From positions 1 to 15,957 of the forward strand of contig JBDRLO010000042.1 in assembly GCA_043812935.1 (NCBI GenBank): a stretch of 15,957 bases of DNA, given 5' to 3'. The position numbers and the translations under genes are program-made. This document shows positions 6,811 to 14,715 of the stretch, piece after piece; positions within the stretch are counted from its first letter, which is position 1; every line of letters begins with the position of its first letter. Source of the DNA: JBDRNE01 sp043812935. Its GTDB lineage: Bacteria; Omnitrophota; Gorgyraeia; Tantalellales; Tantalellaceae. The notes beneath the pieces were generated by a model, which ran no database searches, was not told where the DNA came from, and saw nothing but the letters and a program-made list of their open reading frames with translations.

Positions 6811-7449
6811 ATGAACAAAAAAATTTTAAAAATTTATAATCAATTGGAAAAATATTTTGGGGATCTGGGATGGTGGCCCGCGGATTCTGTTTTCGAGGTT
6901 ATTGTCGGCACGATTTTAACACAGAACACCTCATGGAAAAATGTGGAAAAAGCTATTGTGAACTTAAAACAGAAACGCGTTATTGATCCTGTTAAAATAA
7001 GCAAAATGCGGACGGCTGAATTGGCGAAGATTATACGTTCTGCCGGGTATCACAACATAAAGGCCGGGAGACTTAAGGAAATAAGCCGTTTTATTGTGAC
7101 GGAATGTGCGGGAGTTTATTCCAGGCTGAAAAAGCGAAGTACCGAAAAACTGAGGCAGCAGCTTTTAAAAGTTTCAGGGGTTGGTCCTGAAACAGCGGAT
7201 TCCATATTGCTCTACGCGTTGGAGAAACCCATATTTGTTGTTGATGCTTATACCAAACGTATATTTTTCAGGCACAGGTTAATTAAGGAGAAGGCTTCAT
7301 ATGATGATATCCAGATTCTTGTGCATGAAAATTTTCCTCGGGACACGAAATGTTTGAATCAGCTGCATGCTCTTTTAGTTGAGACTGCGAAAAATTTTTG
7401 CAAAAAAAACTTACCATTATGTGCTGAATGCCCGTTAAATAATAAGTAG
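6811..7449 (+). CDS. HhH-GPD DNA glycosylase, endonuclease III / MagIII type
   Basis: 212 residues. LTQNTSWKNVEKAI (36-49) and the helix-hairpin-helix LLKVSGVGPETADSILLYAL (118-137) place it in the endonuclease III superfamily, which removes damaged bases from DNA. Asp145 (VVDAYTKRIF) is the conserved catalytic Asp (Asp138 in E. coli Nth). The Lys that makes Nth a bifunctional AP lyase (Lys120) is Glu127 here. This points to a monofunctional glycosylase, as in the MagIII 3-methyladenine enzymes, which also share the TQNT-W-NVEKA and YHNIKAGRLKE stretches. The C-terminus has C197-x6-C204-x2-C207, three ligands of the usual C-x6-C-x2-C-x5-C iron-sulphur motif. The protein stops exactly where the fourth Cys should be, and the TAG belongs to a REP-like remnant. 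No clear ribosome site is visible. Confidence 0.85.
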   Translation: MNKKILKIYNQLEKYFGDLGWWPADSVFEVIVGTILTQNTSWKNVEKAIVNLKQKRVIDPVKISKMRTAELAKIIRSAGYHNIKAGRLKEISRFIVTECAGVYSRLKKRSTEKLRQQLLKVSGVGPETADSILLYALEKPIFVVDAYTKRIFFRHRLIKEKASYDDIQILVHENFPRDTKCLNQLHALLVETAKNFCKKNLPLCAECPLNNK

Positions 7450-7455
7450 GGACAG
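7446..7455 (+). repeat. Truncated REP-like remnant at a stop codon
   Basis: GTAGGGACAG is identical to the first 10 bases of the full units. It provides the TAG stop (7447-7449) of the glycosylase gene, and the rest of the unit is missing. Ten bases alone could be chance, but the position repeats the arrangement at 470-472. Confidence 0.45.
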
Positions 7456-7539
7456 CGATTATTAAGGGATAAACTTTTAGGCTTGATAGGTTATTCTTAT
7501 TAAAGTTTGAAAATGTCCTAGTTTAAGAAAGGTGGAGGG

Positions 7540-8334
7540 ATGAATGATTTAATACAGATGAAAGAAGTTGCGGTTTTGGCGGCAAAACAAGCCGGGAAAT
7601 ATGCTTTTGGGCGTATTGACAATATAATGGAAGTGAATCATAAAAAAGGGGAGAATAATCTGGTAACGGATGTTGATAAAAAGTGTGAAGAAATGATTCT
7701 GGATGCCATTAAATCAAAATTTCCGGGGCATTCAATTCTTGCTGAAGAAACGGGCGAACATTCTCCCGGAGGAGAAATTACATGGGTTGTGGATCCACTT
7801 GACGGCACGACAAATTACGCGCATGGGTTTCCTGTTTTTTGCGTTTCAATAGGTATTGTTGTTGGTGACGCGGTAAAAATTGGAGTTGTTTATGATGCTA
7901 CGCGGGATGAACTTTTTACAGCAGTTAGTGGGCAAGGTGCTTTTTTGAATGATAAAACTATAAGTGTTTCAAGTACAGATTGTGTTAAAAATTCTTTGTT
8001 AGCAACAGGCTTTGCGTATGATTTAGAAGGTAAAATTTTGAATATAGATTATTTTAGGGTTGCCTTAAATAAAGCGCAGGCAGTTAGGCGTGCGGGTTCT
8101 GCCGCAATTGATCTTTGTTACGTGGCTTGCGGAAGGTTTGATGGTTTTTGGGAATTTGGCCTTTCGCCCTGGGATACGGCTGCCGCGCATTTAATAGTAA
8201 GCGAAGCCGGTGGAATGGTTTCAACCATAGACCGAAAAAAATACAGCATTTTTAAAAAAGAAATTACAGCCACAAACGGAAAAATTCACGATGAATTACT
8301 TGCGTATTTTCGGGAATTTAACAAAACAATGTGA
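7540..8334 (+). CDS. suhB: Inositol monophosphatase family protein (SuhB-like)
   Basis: 264 residues, the usual length. This Mg- and Li-sensitive phosphatase family hydrolyses inositol phosphates and related sugar or nucleotide phosphates in the cytoplasm. Metal-binding motifs are in order: ILAEETGE (Glu69, Glu70), WVVDPLDGTTNYAHGFP (82-98, with Asp85 and Asp88) and SPWDTAAAHLIVSEAGG (209-225, with Asp212). RAGSAAIDLCYVACGRFDGF (185-204) is also typical. The start at 7540 follows AAGGTGGAGGG. It is separated from the glycosylase by 90 bases without a strong promoter or terminator, so co-transcription is uncertain. In other bacteria SuhB also binds transcription complexes; whether that holds here cannot be seen. 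The exact substrate is open, so the symbol is a family label. Confidence 0.9.
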   Translation: MNDLIQMKEVAVLAAKQAGKYAFGRIDNIMEVNHKKGENNLVTDVDKKCEEMILDAIKSKFPGHSILAEETGEHSPGGEITWVVDPLDGTTNYAHGFPVFCVSIGIVVGDAVKIGVVYDATRDELFTAVSGQGAFLNDKTISVSSTDCVKNSLLATGFAYDLEGKILNIDYFRVALNKAQAVRRAGSAAIDLCYVACGRFDGFWEFGLSPWDTAAAHLIVSEAGGMVSTIDRKKYSIFKKEITATNGKIHDELLAYFREFNKTM

Positions 8335-8401
8335 CGTTAAAGAGTGAAAAGCCAGAAACATTCTTAATATTGCATTGATGTGAAAACAACCAGTTTAATG
8401 T

Positions 8402-8448
8402 TAGCTTTAAAAAAGCTAGTTGACATTAGTTGCGTCTCTTAGTACACT
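8402..8448 (+). promoter_or_regulatory. Strong promoter with an adjacent inverted repeat
   Basis: TTGACA (8420-8425) and TACACT (8443-8448) with a 17-base spacer, the best -35 in the window. Directly upstream is a 7-base inverted repeat, TAGCTTT-AAA-AAAGCTA (8402-8418), that ends one base before the -35. It could be an operator or simply part of an A+T-rich upstream element. The promoter lies about 65 bases before the next gene. Confidence 0.6.
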
Positions 8449-8514
8449 AAAACCCATAACTATTATTTAAGTTTACAAAAAATATATGCCATATTTAAAG
8501 AGAAAAGGAGAAAT

Positions 8515-8889
8515 ATGCGGTATCGAACTGTGATTGAGCTTATATGTGACGCATCGGATAGAGATGAAGCCTGCAATATGGCAGGTGAGTACCTTAAAGG
8601 GGATATTGATTTTGGTGTGCAGATGAAGTTTAAAACCGATTCACTTCTTGGGCATAAAGTTAAACGATGTGCATTGAATTGTGCTGCCGTGTTTTTTGTA
8701 GTTGTATCATTTATTACACTCTTTGCTCCGGATGTGAATAATAACGAGGGTGCGCAGAGTTCGATCTATATGAAATTAAGGAATACTTGTACGGTTATGC
8801 CGGTTTTGAAAACACAACATACAGCTGGTTTTAAAAATGACTGGACAAAGAAAAAGGACGAAGCTGTCTTGGATTACATTAAAAATTAA
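8515..8889 (+). CDS. Single-TM protein of unknown function
   Basis: 124 residues; AAAAGGAG just before the ATG supports the start. I do not recognise the family. The N-terminal 45 residues (RYRTVIELICDA, then EACNMAGEYLKGDIDFGV) alternate strand, helix, strand and look like a small cytoplasmic alpha/beta module. One hydrophobic segment spans about residues 53-71 (LNCAAVFFVVVSFITLF). The remaining 50 residues are polar and end in a Lys-rich stretch; by the positive-inside rule (KVKR before the segment) they would lie outside the cytoplasm. It has its own strong promoter and terminator, so it is a single-gene unit and not a shadow of something else. Confidence 0.65.
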   Translation: MRYRTVIELICDASDRDEACNMAGEYLKGDIDFGVQMKFKTDSLLGHKVKRCALNCAAVFFVVVSFITLFAPDVNNNEGAQSSIYMKLRNTCTVMPVLKTQHTAGFKNDWTKKKDEAVLDYIKN

Positions 8890-8904
8890 GCAGCAGGACA
8901 GTGG

Positions 8905-8944
8905 TAAAAAAAAGCGTTTCCGGATTACGGAAACGCTTTTTTTT
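8905..8944. terminator. Bidirectional intrinsic terminator
   Basis: An A-run followed by AGCGTTTCCG (8913-8922), loop GATTA, then CGGAAACGCT (8928-8937) and T-run to 8944. The stem is perfect, and with A/T tails on both sides it serves the convergent genes on either side. Confidence 0.93.
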
Positions 8945-8955
8945 ATATGGAATAA

Positions 8956-9501
8956 TTAGTATTGATTAAAGGACACGGTTTTGGATTTATCTTTCAGGAC
9001 TTTTTCAGAAAGTGTTTTTCCTGAGGTATAACCTAATGCGATTAAAAGCTCAATTTTTTTGGAAAAAGGAACCTTTAAGATCCTTTTTAATTTACGTTCA
9101 TTAAACCATCCCAGGATACAACTGCCGATGCCTAATTCCTGAGCCTGTAATATTAAATGGCTACAGGCAATACCAATATCAATCTGTTGAAAATTGGTAT
9201 TTCTGATTTTGCCGCCAAGCCAGGCAGGCATTTTTATGGGTTCTTTAATTATCGCTATGTAAGCTGAAGCGTCAGCGGCAAAAGAATTCATTTTGTATAT
9301 TCCGGAAATAACTTTTTTGGCGATCTGTTCTTTTAATAAGGGGTCGTTAATTATGGTAAATTTCCAGGGCTGTGAGTTGCAGGCTGACGGAGCGTAACGC
9401 GCTGTTTCCGCGCATAACCTGAGGTCTTCATTTTTAATGTCCTGCTTTGTAAACGCGCGTATGCTTCTGCGGGTTTTTGCTAATTCATGAAAAGTGTCCA
9501 T
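8956..9501 (-). CDS. Nitroreductase-family FMN oxidoreductase
   Basis: 181 residues on the minus strand, with AAAGGA about 7 bases before the ATG. The family binds FMN at a dimer interface and uses NAD(P)H to reduce nitro compounds, quinones or flavins; the natural substrate is unknown here. Family marks are RRSIRAF (11-17, phosphate contacts), PSACNSQPWKF (38-48, isoalloxazine and dimer region) and IDIGIACSHLILQAQELGIGSC (107-128), followed by an LGY strand near residues 156-158. The length fits the short NfsB/NOX-like branch. It is a single gene that converges on the upstream unit and diverges from the ttcA-like gene. Confidence 0.88.
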   Translation of the reverse strand: MDTFHELAKTRRSIRAFTKQDIKNEDLRLCAETARYAPSACNSQPWKFTIINDPLLKEQIAKKVISGIYKMNSFAADASAYIAIIKEPIKMPAWLGGKIRNTNFQQIDIGIACSHLILQAQELGIGSCILGWFNERKLKRILKVPFSKKIELLIALGYTSGKTLSEKVLKDKSKTVSFNQY

Positions 9502-9533
9502 TTAATTCCTTTCGGATAAAGATGCAATCGTAA

Positions 9534-9582
9534 TTTCCTAATTACAATAAATATAGTATAATAATAATTATTTTATTGGTAC
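9534..9582. promoter_or_regulatory. Divergent promoter region, nitroreductase / ttcA-like gene
   Basis: A very A+T-rich spacer. On the plus strand TATAAT at 9557-9562 is a perfect -10, with only a weak -35 (TTTCCT, 9534-9539). On the minus strand TATACT (complement of 9555-9560) overlaps it, so the two genes may compete for polymerase. Confidence 0.4.
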
Positions 9583-10368
9583 ATGAATTTTAGCATAGTT
9601 TACGGAAAGAATAAAGTGGGGATGAGAAGAAACAAAACGGAACATTTTATAATAAAAAAAGTCGGAATTGCTGTTAACCGCTATAGGATGATTTCCGGGG
9701 GAGATAAAGTCCTGGTAGCTGTTTCAGGCGGAAAAGACAGTTTAGTCCTGTTGAAGGTCTTACAAGAGAGAAAAAAGCATCTGCCCATAGATTATACTCT
9801 GAAAGCGGTGCATATATCGACGGATTATGATAGTAGCCCGCAGATTAACAAAAAAAAGCTTATTGAATTTTTTGAATCCATAGGATGCGAATACATTTTT
9901 AAAAAAATAGCAATTGCAAAAAAAAATAAACTGGGAAAAGAGGATTGTTTCTGGTGTTCCTGGAACAGGCGTAAAGCGCTCTTTGAAACTGCAGATGAAT
10001 TAGGGTTTACGAAAATAGCTTTTGGGCATCATAAAGACGATATTGTTGAAACGATATTAATGAACATGATCTGGAACGGAGAGTTGTCCGGGATAAACCC
10101 TGTGCAGAGTTTGTTTAAAGGGAAAATTATTGTTATCCGTCCGTTGGTGCTGCTGGAGGAGAAAGATATTGCTGATTATGCTGGAAGCGTTGGTCTAGCG
10201 GCTATAAAATCAACATGTCCGAGAAATTATGATTCAACGAGAGCGGTTATTAAAGAAGTGGTAAAACGTTTGGCAAAAGAAAGCCCTGATATAAAAACGA
10301 ATATTATAAAAGCACCGCATAGAATAAAACAGGATTATTTATTTGATATAACGGATCCGACAGGCTAA
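9583..10368 (+). CDS. ttcA: TtcA-family tRNA thiolation protein (PP-loop ATPase)
   Basis: 261 residues if ATG 9583 is used. ATG 9622 (residue 14, MRRNK) is an alternative that lies nearer the family's usual start, and neither has a clear ribosome site. The PP-loop SGGKDS (48-53) binds ATP and activates a tRNA base by adenylation. CFWC (Cys122 and Cys125) plus Cys212 (STCPR) match the three cysteines that hold the [4Fe-4S] cluster in TtcA, which makes 2-thiocytidine 32 in tRNA. GHHKDDIVETILMN (148-161) and VIRPL (184-188) are further TtcA marks. The second cysteine of the E. coli CNLC motif is absent, which still leaves three ligands. TtcA-like proteins with other thiolation targets exist, so the exact base is not certain. 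The M48 gene follows after 7 bases. Confidence 0.85.
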   Translation: MNFSIVYGKNKVGMRRNKTEHFIIKKVGIAVNRYRMISGGDKVLVAVSGGKDSLVLLKVLQERKKHLPIDYTLKAVHISTDYDSSPQINKKKLIEFFESIGCEYIFKKIAIAKKNKLGKEDCFWCSWNRRKALFETADELGFTKIAFGHHKDDIVETILMNMIWNGELSGINPVQSLFKGKIIVIRPLVLLEEKDIADYAGSVGLAAIKSTCPRNYDSTRAVIKEVVKRLAKESPDIKTNIIKAPHRIKQDYLFDITDPTG

Positions 10369-10375
10369 ACTAGTT

Positions 10376-11182
10376 ATGCTAATGGGTAAACATAAAACAA
10401 TATTCTATATTTTGTTACTGACGTTAGTTCCTTTTATTTCCGGGAATATGATATCAGTAAATCCCGCGACAAATGAAGAAGAAATGGTTCTTATTTCTGC
10501 TTCCAAAGAACGTGAAATGGGACGAAAGCTTTGTGAACAGATAAAAAAGGCCTACGCACTTCATGTAGATCCGTTAGTACAAAAACGAGTTGAAGAAATC
10601 GGCCAAAAACTTGCTTGCGGCAGCGACCGGAAAGATCTGACGTATTGGTTTACGGTTCTAAAGGATAAAAAGGAAGATAATTATAATGCGTTTGCGGTAC
10701 CTGGCGGATACATATACATATTTGACGATTTAGTCGAAGTTTTGGAAACGGACGATAATATCGCGGCAGTATTAGCCCATGAGATGGGGCATATTGAAGC
10801 CAGGCATTCAGTGAAACGCATGCAGGGAAGTTTAGCGGCAACAGCGCTTATGCTGGCAGTTGCGCAAACCGGACCGGATGGAGGGTCTTATGAATCTGCG
10901 AATATTGCCATAGGGCAATTGTTATCGGCGTATTCACGCAAAGATGAAAGACAGGCCGATGAACTTTCATTAAAATATATAAAATCAGCGGGATTTAACC
11001 CTGATGGGATAGTCGGAGCTTTGACTAAACTAACGGAATTAAGAAAGAACGGGCCGCGCTTGCAATATAGTTCGTATAAAAGCCATCCGTATATTTCTGA
11101 ACGTATAGCGTATTTAAGAACGTATATAAACGGGTACATGGATTTTAATTCATATATAAATCTTGTTTCAGAAAATGAATGA
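10376..11182 (+). CDS. Periplasmic M48 metalloprotease, BepA/YfgC-like
   Basis: 268 residues. The first 25 residues are a signal peptide or anchor (Lys-rich start, then IFYILLLTLVPFISG). The usual M48 order follows: a helical region with EREMGRKL (45-52), NAFAVPGGYIYIFDDLV (104-120), HEMGH (135-139, zinc His135 and His139, catalytic Glu136), ERQAD (Glu191 as third ligand) and SHPYISERI toward the end. Enzymes of this type act in the periplasm in outer-membrane protein quality control (BepA, LoiP). Unlike BepA it has no room for C-terminal TPR repeats. ATG 10382 is an alternative start two codons in. It is the second M48 protease in the window and not closely similar to the Ste24-like one at 5651. 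It starts 7 bases after the ttcA-like stop. Confidence 0.88.
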   Translation: MLMGKHKTIFYILLLTLVPFISGNMISVNPATNEEEMVLISASKEREMGRKLCEQIKKAYALHVDPLVQKRVEEIGQKLACGSDRKDLTYWFTVLKDKKEDNYNAFAVPGGYIYIFDDLVEVLETDDNIAAVLAHEMGHIEARHSVKRMQGSLAATALMLAVAQTGPDGGSYESANIAIGQLLSAYSRKDERQADELSLKYIKSAGFNPDGIVGALTKLTELRKNGPRLQYSSYKSHPYISERIAYLRTYINGYMDFNSYINLVSENE

Positions 11183-11207
11183 AAATAGATATCGGAGGGG
11201 GGAAATA

Positions 11208-11684
11208 ATGAAAAAAGTTGCGGTTGTATATTATTCAAAAAGCGGGAACACTGAGGCTATGGCTCGTATTGTTGCGGAAGGTGCGGAATCTGTTTCAGAT
11301 GTTCAAGTGGAGATAAAAAGTGTTGCGGATTTTTCTCCGGAAACCGCGCTTGACTATGACGGTTTGATTGTCGGGTCGCCCACGTATTATGGAAGTATGT
11401 CTTATCAGATAAAGAAATTTTTTGATGATTCGGTTGTTTATCATGGAAAATTTTCAGGGAAGGTTGGCGGCGCGTTTTCGTCGGCTGCGAATATCGGCGG
11501 GGGCAATGAGACTACCATTACGGGTATTTTGAATGCTATGCTGATACATGGAATGATAATGGAAGGTACGCATACAGGAGACCATTTTGGACCGGTTTCA
11601 ATCGGAGCTCCGGATGAACGTGTACGGCTGCAATGTCTGGCGCTTGGAAAAAGAGTAGCGGTACTAGTGAAAAAACTAAAATAA
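11208..11684 (+). CDS. Flavodoxin-like / WrbA-type FMN protein
   Basis: 158 residues from ATG 11208, chosen because CGGAGGGGGG at 11193-11202 precedes it; the longer frame from 11163 overlaps the protease gene. VYYSKSGNTEAMA (6-18) is the flavodoxin phosphate-binding loop for FMN. VGSPTYYGSMSYQIKKFFD and GGAFSSAANIGGGNETT match the WrbA and flavodoxin-oxidoreductase pattern, with the loop that covers the isoalloxazine ring. Proteins of this type are either electron carriers or NAD(P)H:quinone oxidoreductases. At this length, shorter than WrbA at about 198 residues, a flavodoxin-like carrier or a short quinone reductase are both possible. The gap to the PhoH gene is 28 bases. Confidence 0.85.
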   Translation: MKKVAVVYYSKSGNTEAMARIVAEGAESVSDVQVEIKSVADFSPETALDYDGLIVGSPTYYGSMSYQIKKFFDDSVVYHGKFSGKVGGAFSSAANIGGGNETTITGILNAMLIHGMIMEGTHTGDHFGPVSIGAPDERVRLQCLALGKRVAVLVKKLK

Positions 11685-11712
11685 TATTTGTTTCTAGCGG
11701 AAAGGAGATATC

Positions 11713-13035
11713 TTGAGAAAAACGTTTGTTCTTGATACTAATGTAATATTGCATAACCCAAATTCGCTTGTTTCATTCGCGGATAATATTGTTTTGCTGC
11801 CCATTGAGGTGTTGGAAGAACTTGACCGGTTTAAACGTAACCACGATGAAAAAGGGCGTAACGCGAGAATTGCTATACGGATGCTGGACAGTTTCAGGGA
11901 AAAAGGTACGCCGGGAGAAGGGTTTCCTCTTGATAACGGCGGTGTTTTAAAAATTTCTGTGGGAGATGATCGTGATAAGAATGTTACTTTGGGGTTATCT
12001 GAAAGTTTAGTAGACAATAAAATATTGCTTGCCGCGTATGCGCGGAAGGAAAAAGGAGAAACTGTAATATTTGTTTCGAAAGATATTAATGCAAGGATAA
12101 AAGCAGATGCGCTTGGTCTTACAAGCGTGGATTTTGAGAAGCAGAAGGTTGATTTTGAACGTTTGTATAGCGGATGCCGGGTTTTAGAGGTATCGGATAA
12201 AGAAATAGATACTTTTTATAAAAAGAAAGAACATCCGGTTAAAAAAGAAAATTTTTATGCGAATGAGTTCGCGGTTTTAATCGATAAAAATGAACCGAAG
12301 CACACAGCCATTGCGCGGTATAAGGAAGATTTTGGGATATTGATGCCGCTTATTTTTAATAAGATGAATGTTATGTCCATCCGGCCGCGTAATAGAGAAC
12401 AAGCGATGGCAATAGAGCTCTTGCTGAATACTGATATACATCTTGTAACATTGGTTGGCTCTGCAGGTACTGGAAAAACTTTGTTGGCAATAGCGGCTGG
12501 ATTACAGAAGGTTGTAAAAGACAAGTCATACTCGGGGCTTTTGATTTCACGGCCCGTTATGCCTCTTGGCAAGGATATAGGATATTTGCCGGGGACTAAA
12601 GAAGAAAAACTTGAAAACTGGATGGGGCCGATATTTGACAACCTTGAATATATCCTGCATGCTGAAAAGAAGGATAAAGAAGTTAAAGGTAAAAGTAAAG
12701 CCCAGGTAGAAAAATATATTGATGATGAAATAATTGAGCTAGAGGCTATGACGTTTATGCGCGGACGCAGTATTCCTGACAGGTTTATTATTATTGACGA
12801 AGCTCAGAACATGACGCCGCATGAGGTAAAAACCGTAATTTCGAGAGCTGGTAACCATACAAAAATGGTTCTTACTGGAGATCCGTATCAGATAGATAAT
12901 CCGTATTTAGATTCATCGAGTAATGGGTTAACATATTGCGTTGAAAAAATGAAAGGCCAGCGAATGTTTGGTCATATGACGCTGATGAAGAGTGAGAGAA
13001 GTTCATTGGCTTCGTTAGCCGCAAAGCTATTATAA
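11713..13035 (+). CDS. PIN-PhoH fusion protein (PhoH2/YlaK type)
   Basis: 440 residues with a TTG start; AAAGGAG at 11701-11707 lies 5 bases upstream and no ATG precedes the first conserved motif. An N-terminal PIN ribonuclease domain runs to about residue 150, with acidic metal ligands Asp8 (VLDTNV), Glu35 (LEEL), Asp101 and Asp124. A PhoH ATPase/helicase domain follows from about 222: Walker A GSAGTGKT (249-256), RPVMPLGKDIGYLPG (280-294), Walker B FIIIDEAQN (358-366) and TGDPYQIDNPYLD (388-400). PIN-PhoH proteins are RNA helicase/nucleases studied in actinobacteria, often discussed with toxin-antitoxin control. There is no antitoxin-like small gene directly upstream here, so a housekeeping RNA-decay role is the safer reading. 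Confidence 0.92.
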   Translation: MRKTFVLDTNVILHNPNSLVSFADNIVLLPIEVLEELDRFKRNHDEKGRNARIAIRMLDSFREKGTPGEGFPLDNGGVLKISVGDDRDKNVTLGLSESLVDNKILLAAYARKEKGETVIFVSKDINARIKADALGLTSVDFEKQKVDFERLYSGCRVLEVSDKEIDTFYKKKEHPVKKENFYANEFAVLIDKNEPKHTAIARYKEDFGILMPLIFNKMNVMSIRPRNREQAMAIELLLNTDIHLVTLVGSAGTGKTLLAIAAGLQKVVKDKSYSGLLISRPVMPLGKDIGYLPGTKEEKLENWMGPIFDNLEYILHAEKKDKEVKGKSKAQVEKYIDDEIIELEAMTFMRGRSIPDRFIIIDEAQNMTPHEVKTVISRAGNHTKMVLTGDPYQIDNPYLDSSSNGLTYCVEKMKGQRMFGHMTLMKSERSSLASLAAKLL

Positions 13036-13104
13036 TTGGTAAGCGAGAAATGATATACTTGTATAAGCGGCTGAAACTAAAACTTTAACATATGGTTTAG
13101 GCTT

Positions 13105-13578
13105 ATGTTTAAAAGAATTGTAATGTTTTTTGTTTTTATTGTTGTAACTTTTTATGCGGTAGAAATCCGCGGTTTTGCGGTTGAAACGTCCGATAATGCA
13201 TCCGAAGGCCGGAAACCGCTGGAGAAAAAAGTTAAATATGTAAAATCAAAAGACGGGGTTAAAGCTTTAATGGCATTTGCGAGAACCCGTGGGAATATGG
13301 TCAAAGAATTAAATGATGAAACAGAAAATTATGAGAATATTGATAAAGCAATAACCGAGGGCGTTCTAGAAAAAGGCAAAAGCGCGTTATCAATTGAAAA
13401 AAAGTATGGAAAACCTGTGATAGCTTTGACGGAAGATAAAGGAAAACAAAAAGAATGGATTTATAAAAAATCAAAAGATTCATACTTTACGGGTCCAAAG
13501 ATATATCTTTTTTTTGATGAACAGGAAAAACTTGTAAGTTGGGAGAAAACAGCAGTTCGAAATATGCCGTCCGAATGA
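13105..13578 (+). CDS. Small secreted protein, SmpA/OmlA-like C-terminal fold
   Basis: 157 residues. A signal peptide covers about residues 1-25 (IVMFFVFIVVTFYAV core, cut near GFA). I do not recognise a named family. The last 65 residues (GVLEKGKSALSIEKKYGKP, a gap, KEWIY, then KIYLFFDEQEKLVSW) follow the helix plus three-strand pattern of the small SmpA/OmlA (BamE-like) periplasmic modules, where a Y-GKP turn and a final strand with a Trp are common. The middle is Lys-rich and probably helical. There is no lipobox Cys. A weak -10-like TATACT at 13054-13059 precedes it, without a good -35. Its stop lies 18 bases from the convergent hydrolase gene, and no terminator is visible between them. 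Confidence 0.62.
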   Translation: MFKRIVMFFVFIVVTFYAVEIRGFAVETSDNASEGRKPLEKKVKYVKSKDGVKALMAFARTRGNMVKELNDETENYENIDKAITEGVLEKGKSALSIEKKYGKPVIALTEDKGKQKEWIYKKSKDSYFTGPKIYLFFDEQEKLVSWEKTAVRNMPSE

Positions 13579-13596
13579 GATTGGTTTCAGCCCGAA

Positions 13597-14691
13597 TTAG
13601 TAATTTGAATTACATGCGTAGGTGCGATCTTTTTTGTAATTTTTGTAGTTTGCTTCAATTATTTGCTGCGCTGGTTTGTTTTGCGGTGTAAACTGTCTGT
13701 TGTTGTTTCCTCCGGCAAAAGTGTTTGTATCCCATTTCCACCAATATACGCCTGCCAGCCATGGTTCTTTCCAGATAACGTCAAAAAATGCTTCATAGCA
13801 TTTGGCTTGTATTTCCATATCTGCGTTTCCGCTTGTAGCGCTTTGCCATGGCGCGTATGGCGCGTGTGGTGTAGAGGGGTAGCCAATTTCGGTAAAAATA
13901 ACCGGTTTATTAATTTTGGCCTGCCACAAATTAATTTCATATTTCCATTTTTCCCAGCCCTTTTTTATATTGTCAATACTTGGCATCGGCGTGTATGTTA
14001 ACGGGAAATACGCGTCAATGCCAATGTAGTCAAGTTTATCCCAGAATTGAACGTTTTGATAATTATCCCAGTTTGCTGCGTATACAAGTTTGCCTGTGTA
14101 AACTTTTCGTATTTCTGCGATAACATTCAGCCAGTATTCGTTTTTCGCAGTTGTAGCGGAAAGTTCTGTACCGATGCAAAACAAATCAATGCTATATTTT
14201 TCGCATAAAGACGCATAGGCTACGACCATGATTTTATAGTTTTTAAACCAGTTTTTCCAATCTTTTTCAGGCGCAAAGCAGATGTCCGCGCGCCAATAGG
14301 TGCCGTCATACTTATCTATTAAGTCAATGTGCGGTTTAAGCATTATTTTAAGGCCTAATGCTTTTGCTGTTTTTATGACATGAATTAAACTTTTTTTGCT
14401 GGGAGTTTTATCAGTCTGTTGTATTTTTGTGGAATTATATGACTCCTGATAGTGTGTGGGGCATATTGAAATATATTCAACTCCGATTGATACGAGCTTT
14501 TCTAATGATTTGTCCGAATATTGCGTTGAAAACTGGTGTTTATCCCAGGCCACATAACACATGCCTTTTTGCAAAAGAAGTACATGTGTTTGCGAGTGCA
14601 AAGCACATGGATATATAGTTTGTACAAAAATAAATATTGAAGTAAAGAACAGAACGTTCAGTTGTTTGCTGAGTAAAAGAGGGATTTTCAA
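13597..14691 (-). CDS. Secreted GH113-like glycoside hydrolase under riboswitch control
   Basis: 364 residues on the minus strand with a TTG start, 6 bases after AAAGGAG (14698-14704). An ATG just upstream belongs to another frame. Residues 1-33 look like a signal peptide (hydrophobic 11-27, ALHS before the cut). The rest is a TIM-barrel hydrolase: GMCYVAWDKHQF (43-54) on the first strand, GLKIMLKPHID (113-123), CIGTELSA (172-179) with probable acid/base Glu176, ANWDNYQNV (206-214), LDYIGIDAYFPL (220-231) and IFTEIGYPS (265-273) with probable nucleophile Glu268. This pattern fits family GH113, whose characterised members are beta-mannanases; the true glycan here is unknown. The ending VYWWKWDTN is typical of the barrel's last strand. 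Riboswitch control by cyclic di-GMP suggests a role in matrix or capsule polysaccharide turnover. Confidence 0.85.
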   Translation of the reverse strand: MKIPLLLSKQLNVLFFTSIFIFVQTIYPCALHSQTHVLLLQKGMCYVAWDKHQFSTQYSDKSLEKLVSIGVEYISICPTHYQESYNSTKIQQTDKTPSKKSLIHVIKTAKALGLKIMLKPHIDLIDKYDGTYWRADICFAPEKDWKNWFKNYKIMVVAYASLCEKYSIDLFCIGTELSATTAKNEYWLNVIAEIRKVYTGKLVYAANWDNYQNVQFWDKLDYIGIDAYFPLTYTPMPSIDNIKKGWEKWKYEINLWQAKINKPVIFTEIGYPSTPHAPYAPWQSATSGNADMEIQAKCYEAFFDVIWKEPWLAGVYWWKWDTNTFAGGNNNRQFTPQNKPAQQIIEANYKNYKKDRTYACNSNY

Positions 14692-14715
14692 CTTGAACTC
14701 CTTTCATGGTGAAAT

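Noticed and set aside
11163..11207. Longer flavodoxin-like protein from ATG 11163
   Set aside because: It overlaps the end of the protease gene, while a strong Shine-Dalgarno lies right before ATG 11208 and the fold begins there.
11713..13035. PIN-PhoH as part of a toxin-antitoxin system
   Set aside because: No antitoxin-like small gene precedes it; the upstream neighbour is a flavodoxin-like enzyme.
13069..13592. 9-base inverted repeat flanking the small secreted protein gene (GGCTGAAAC at 13069, GTTTCAGCC at 13584)
   Set aside because: It is short, far apart, with no target duplication or transposase, so chance is likely.
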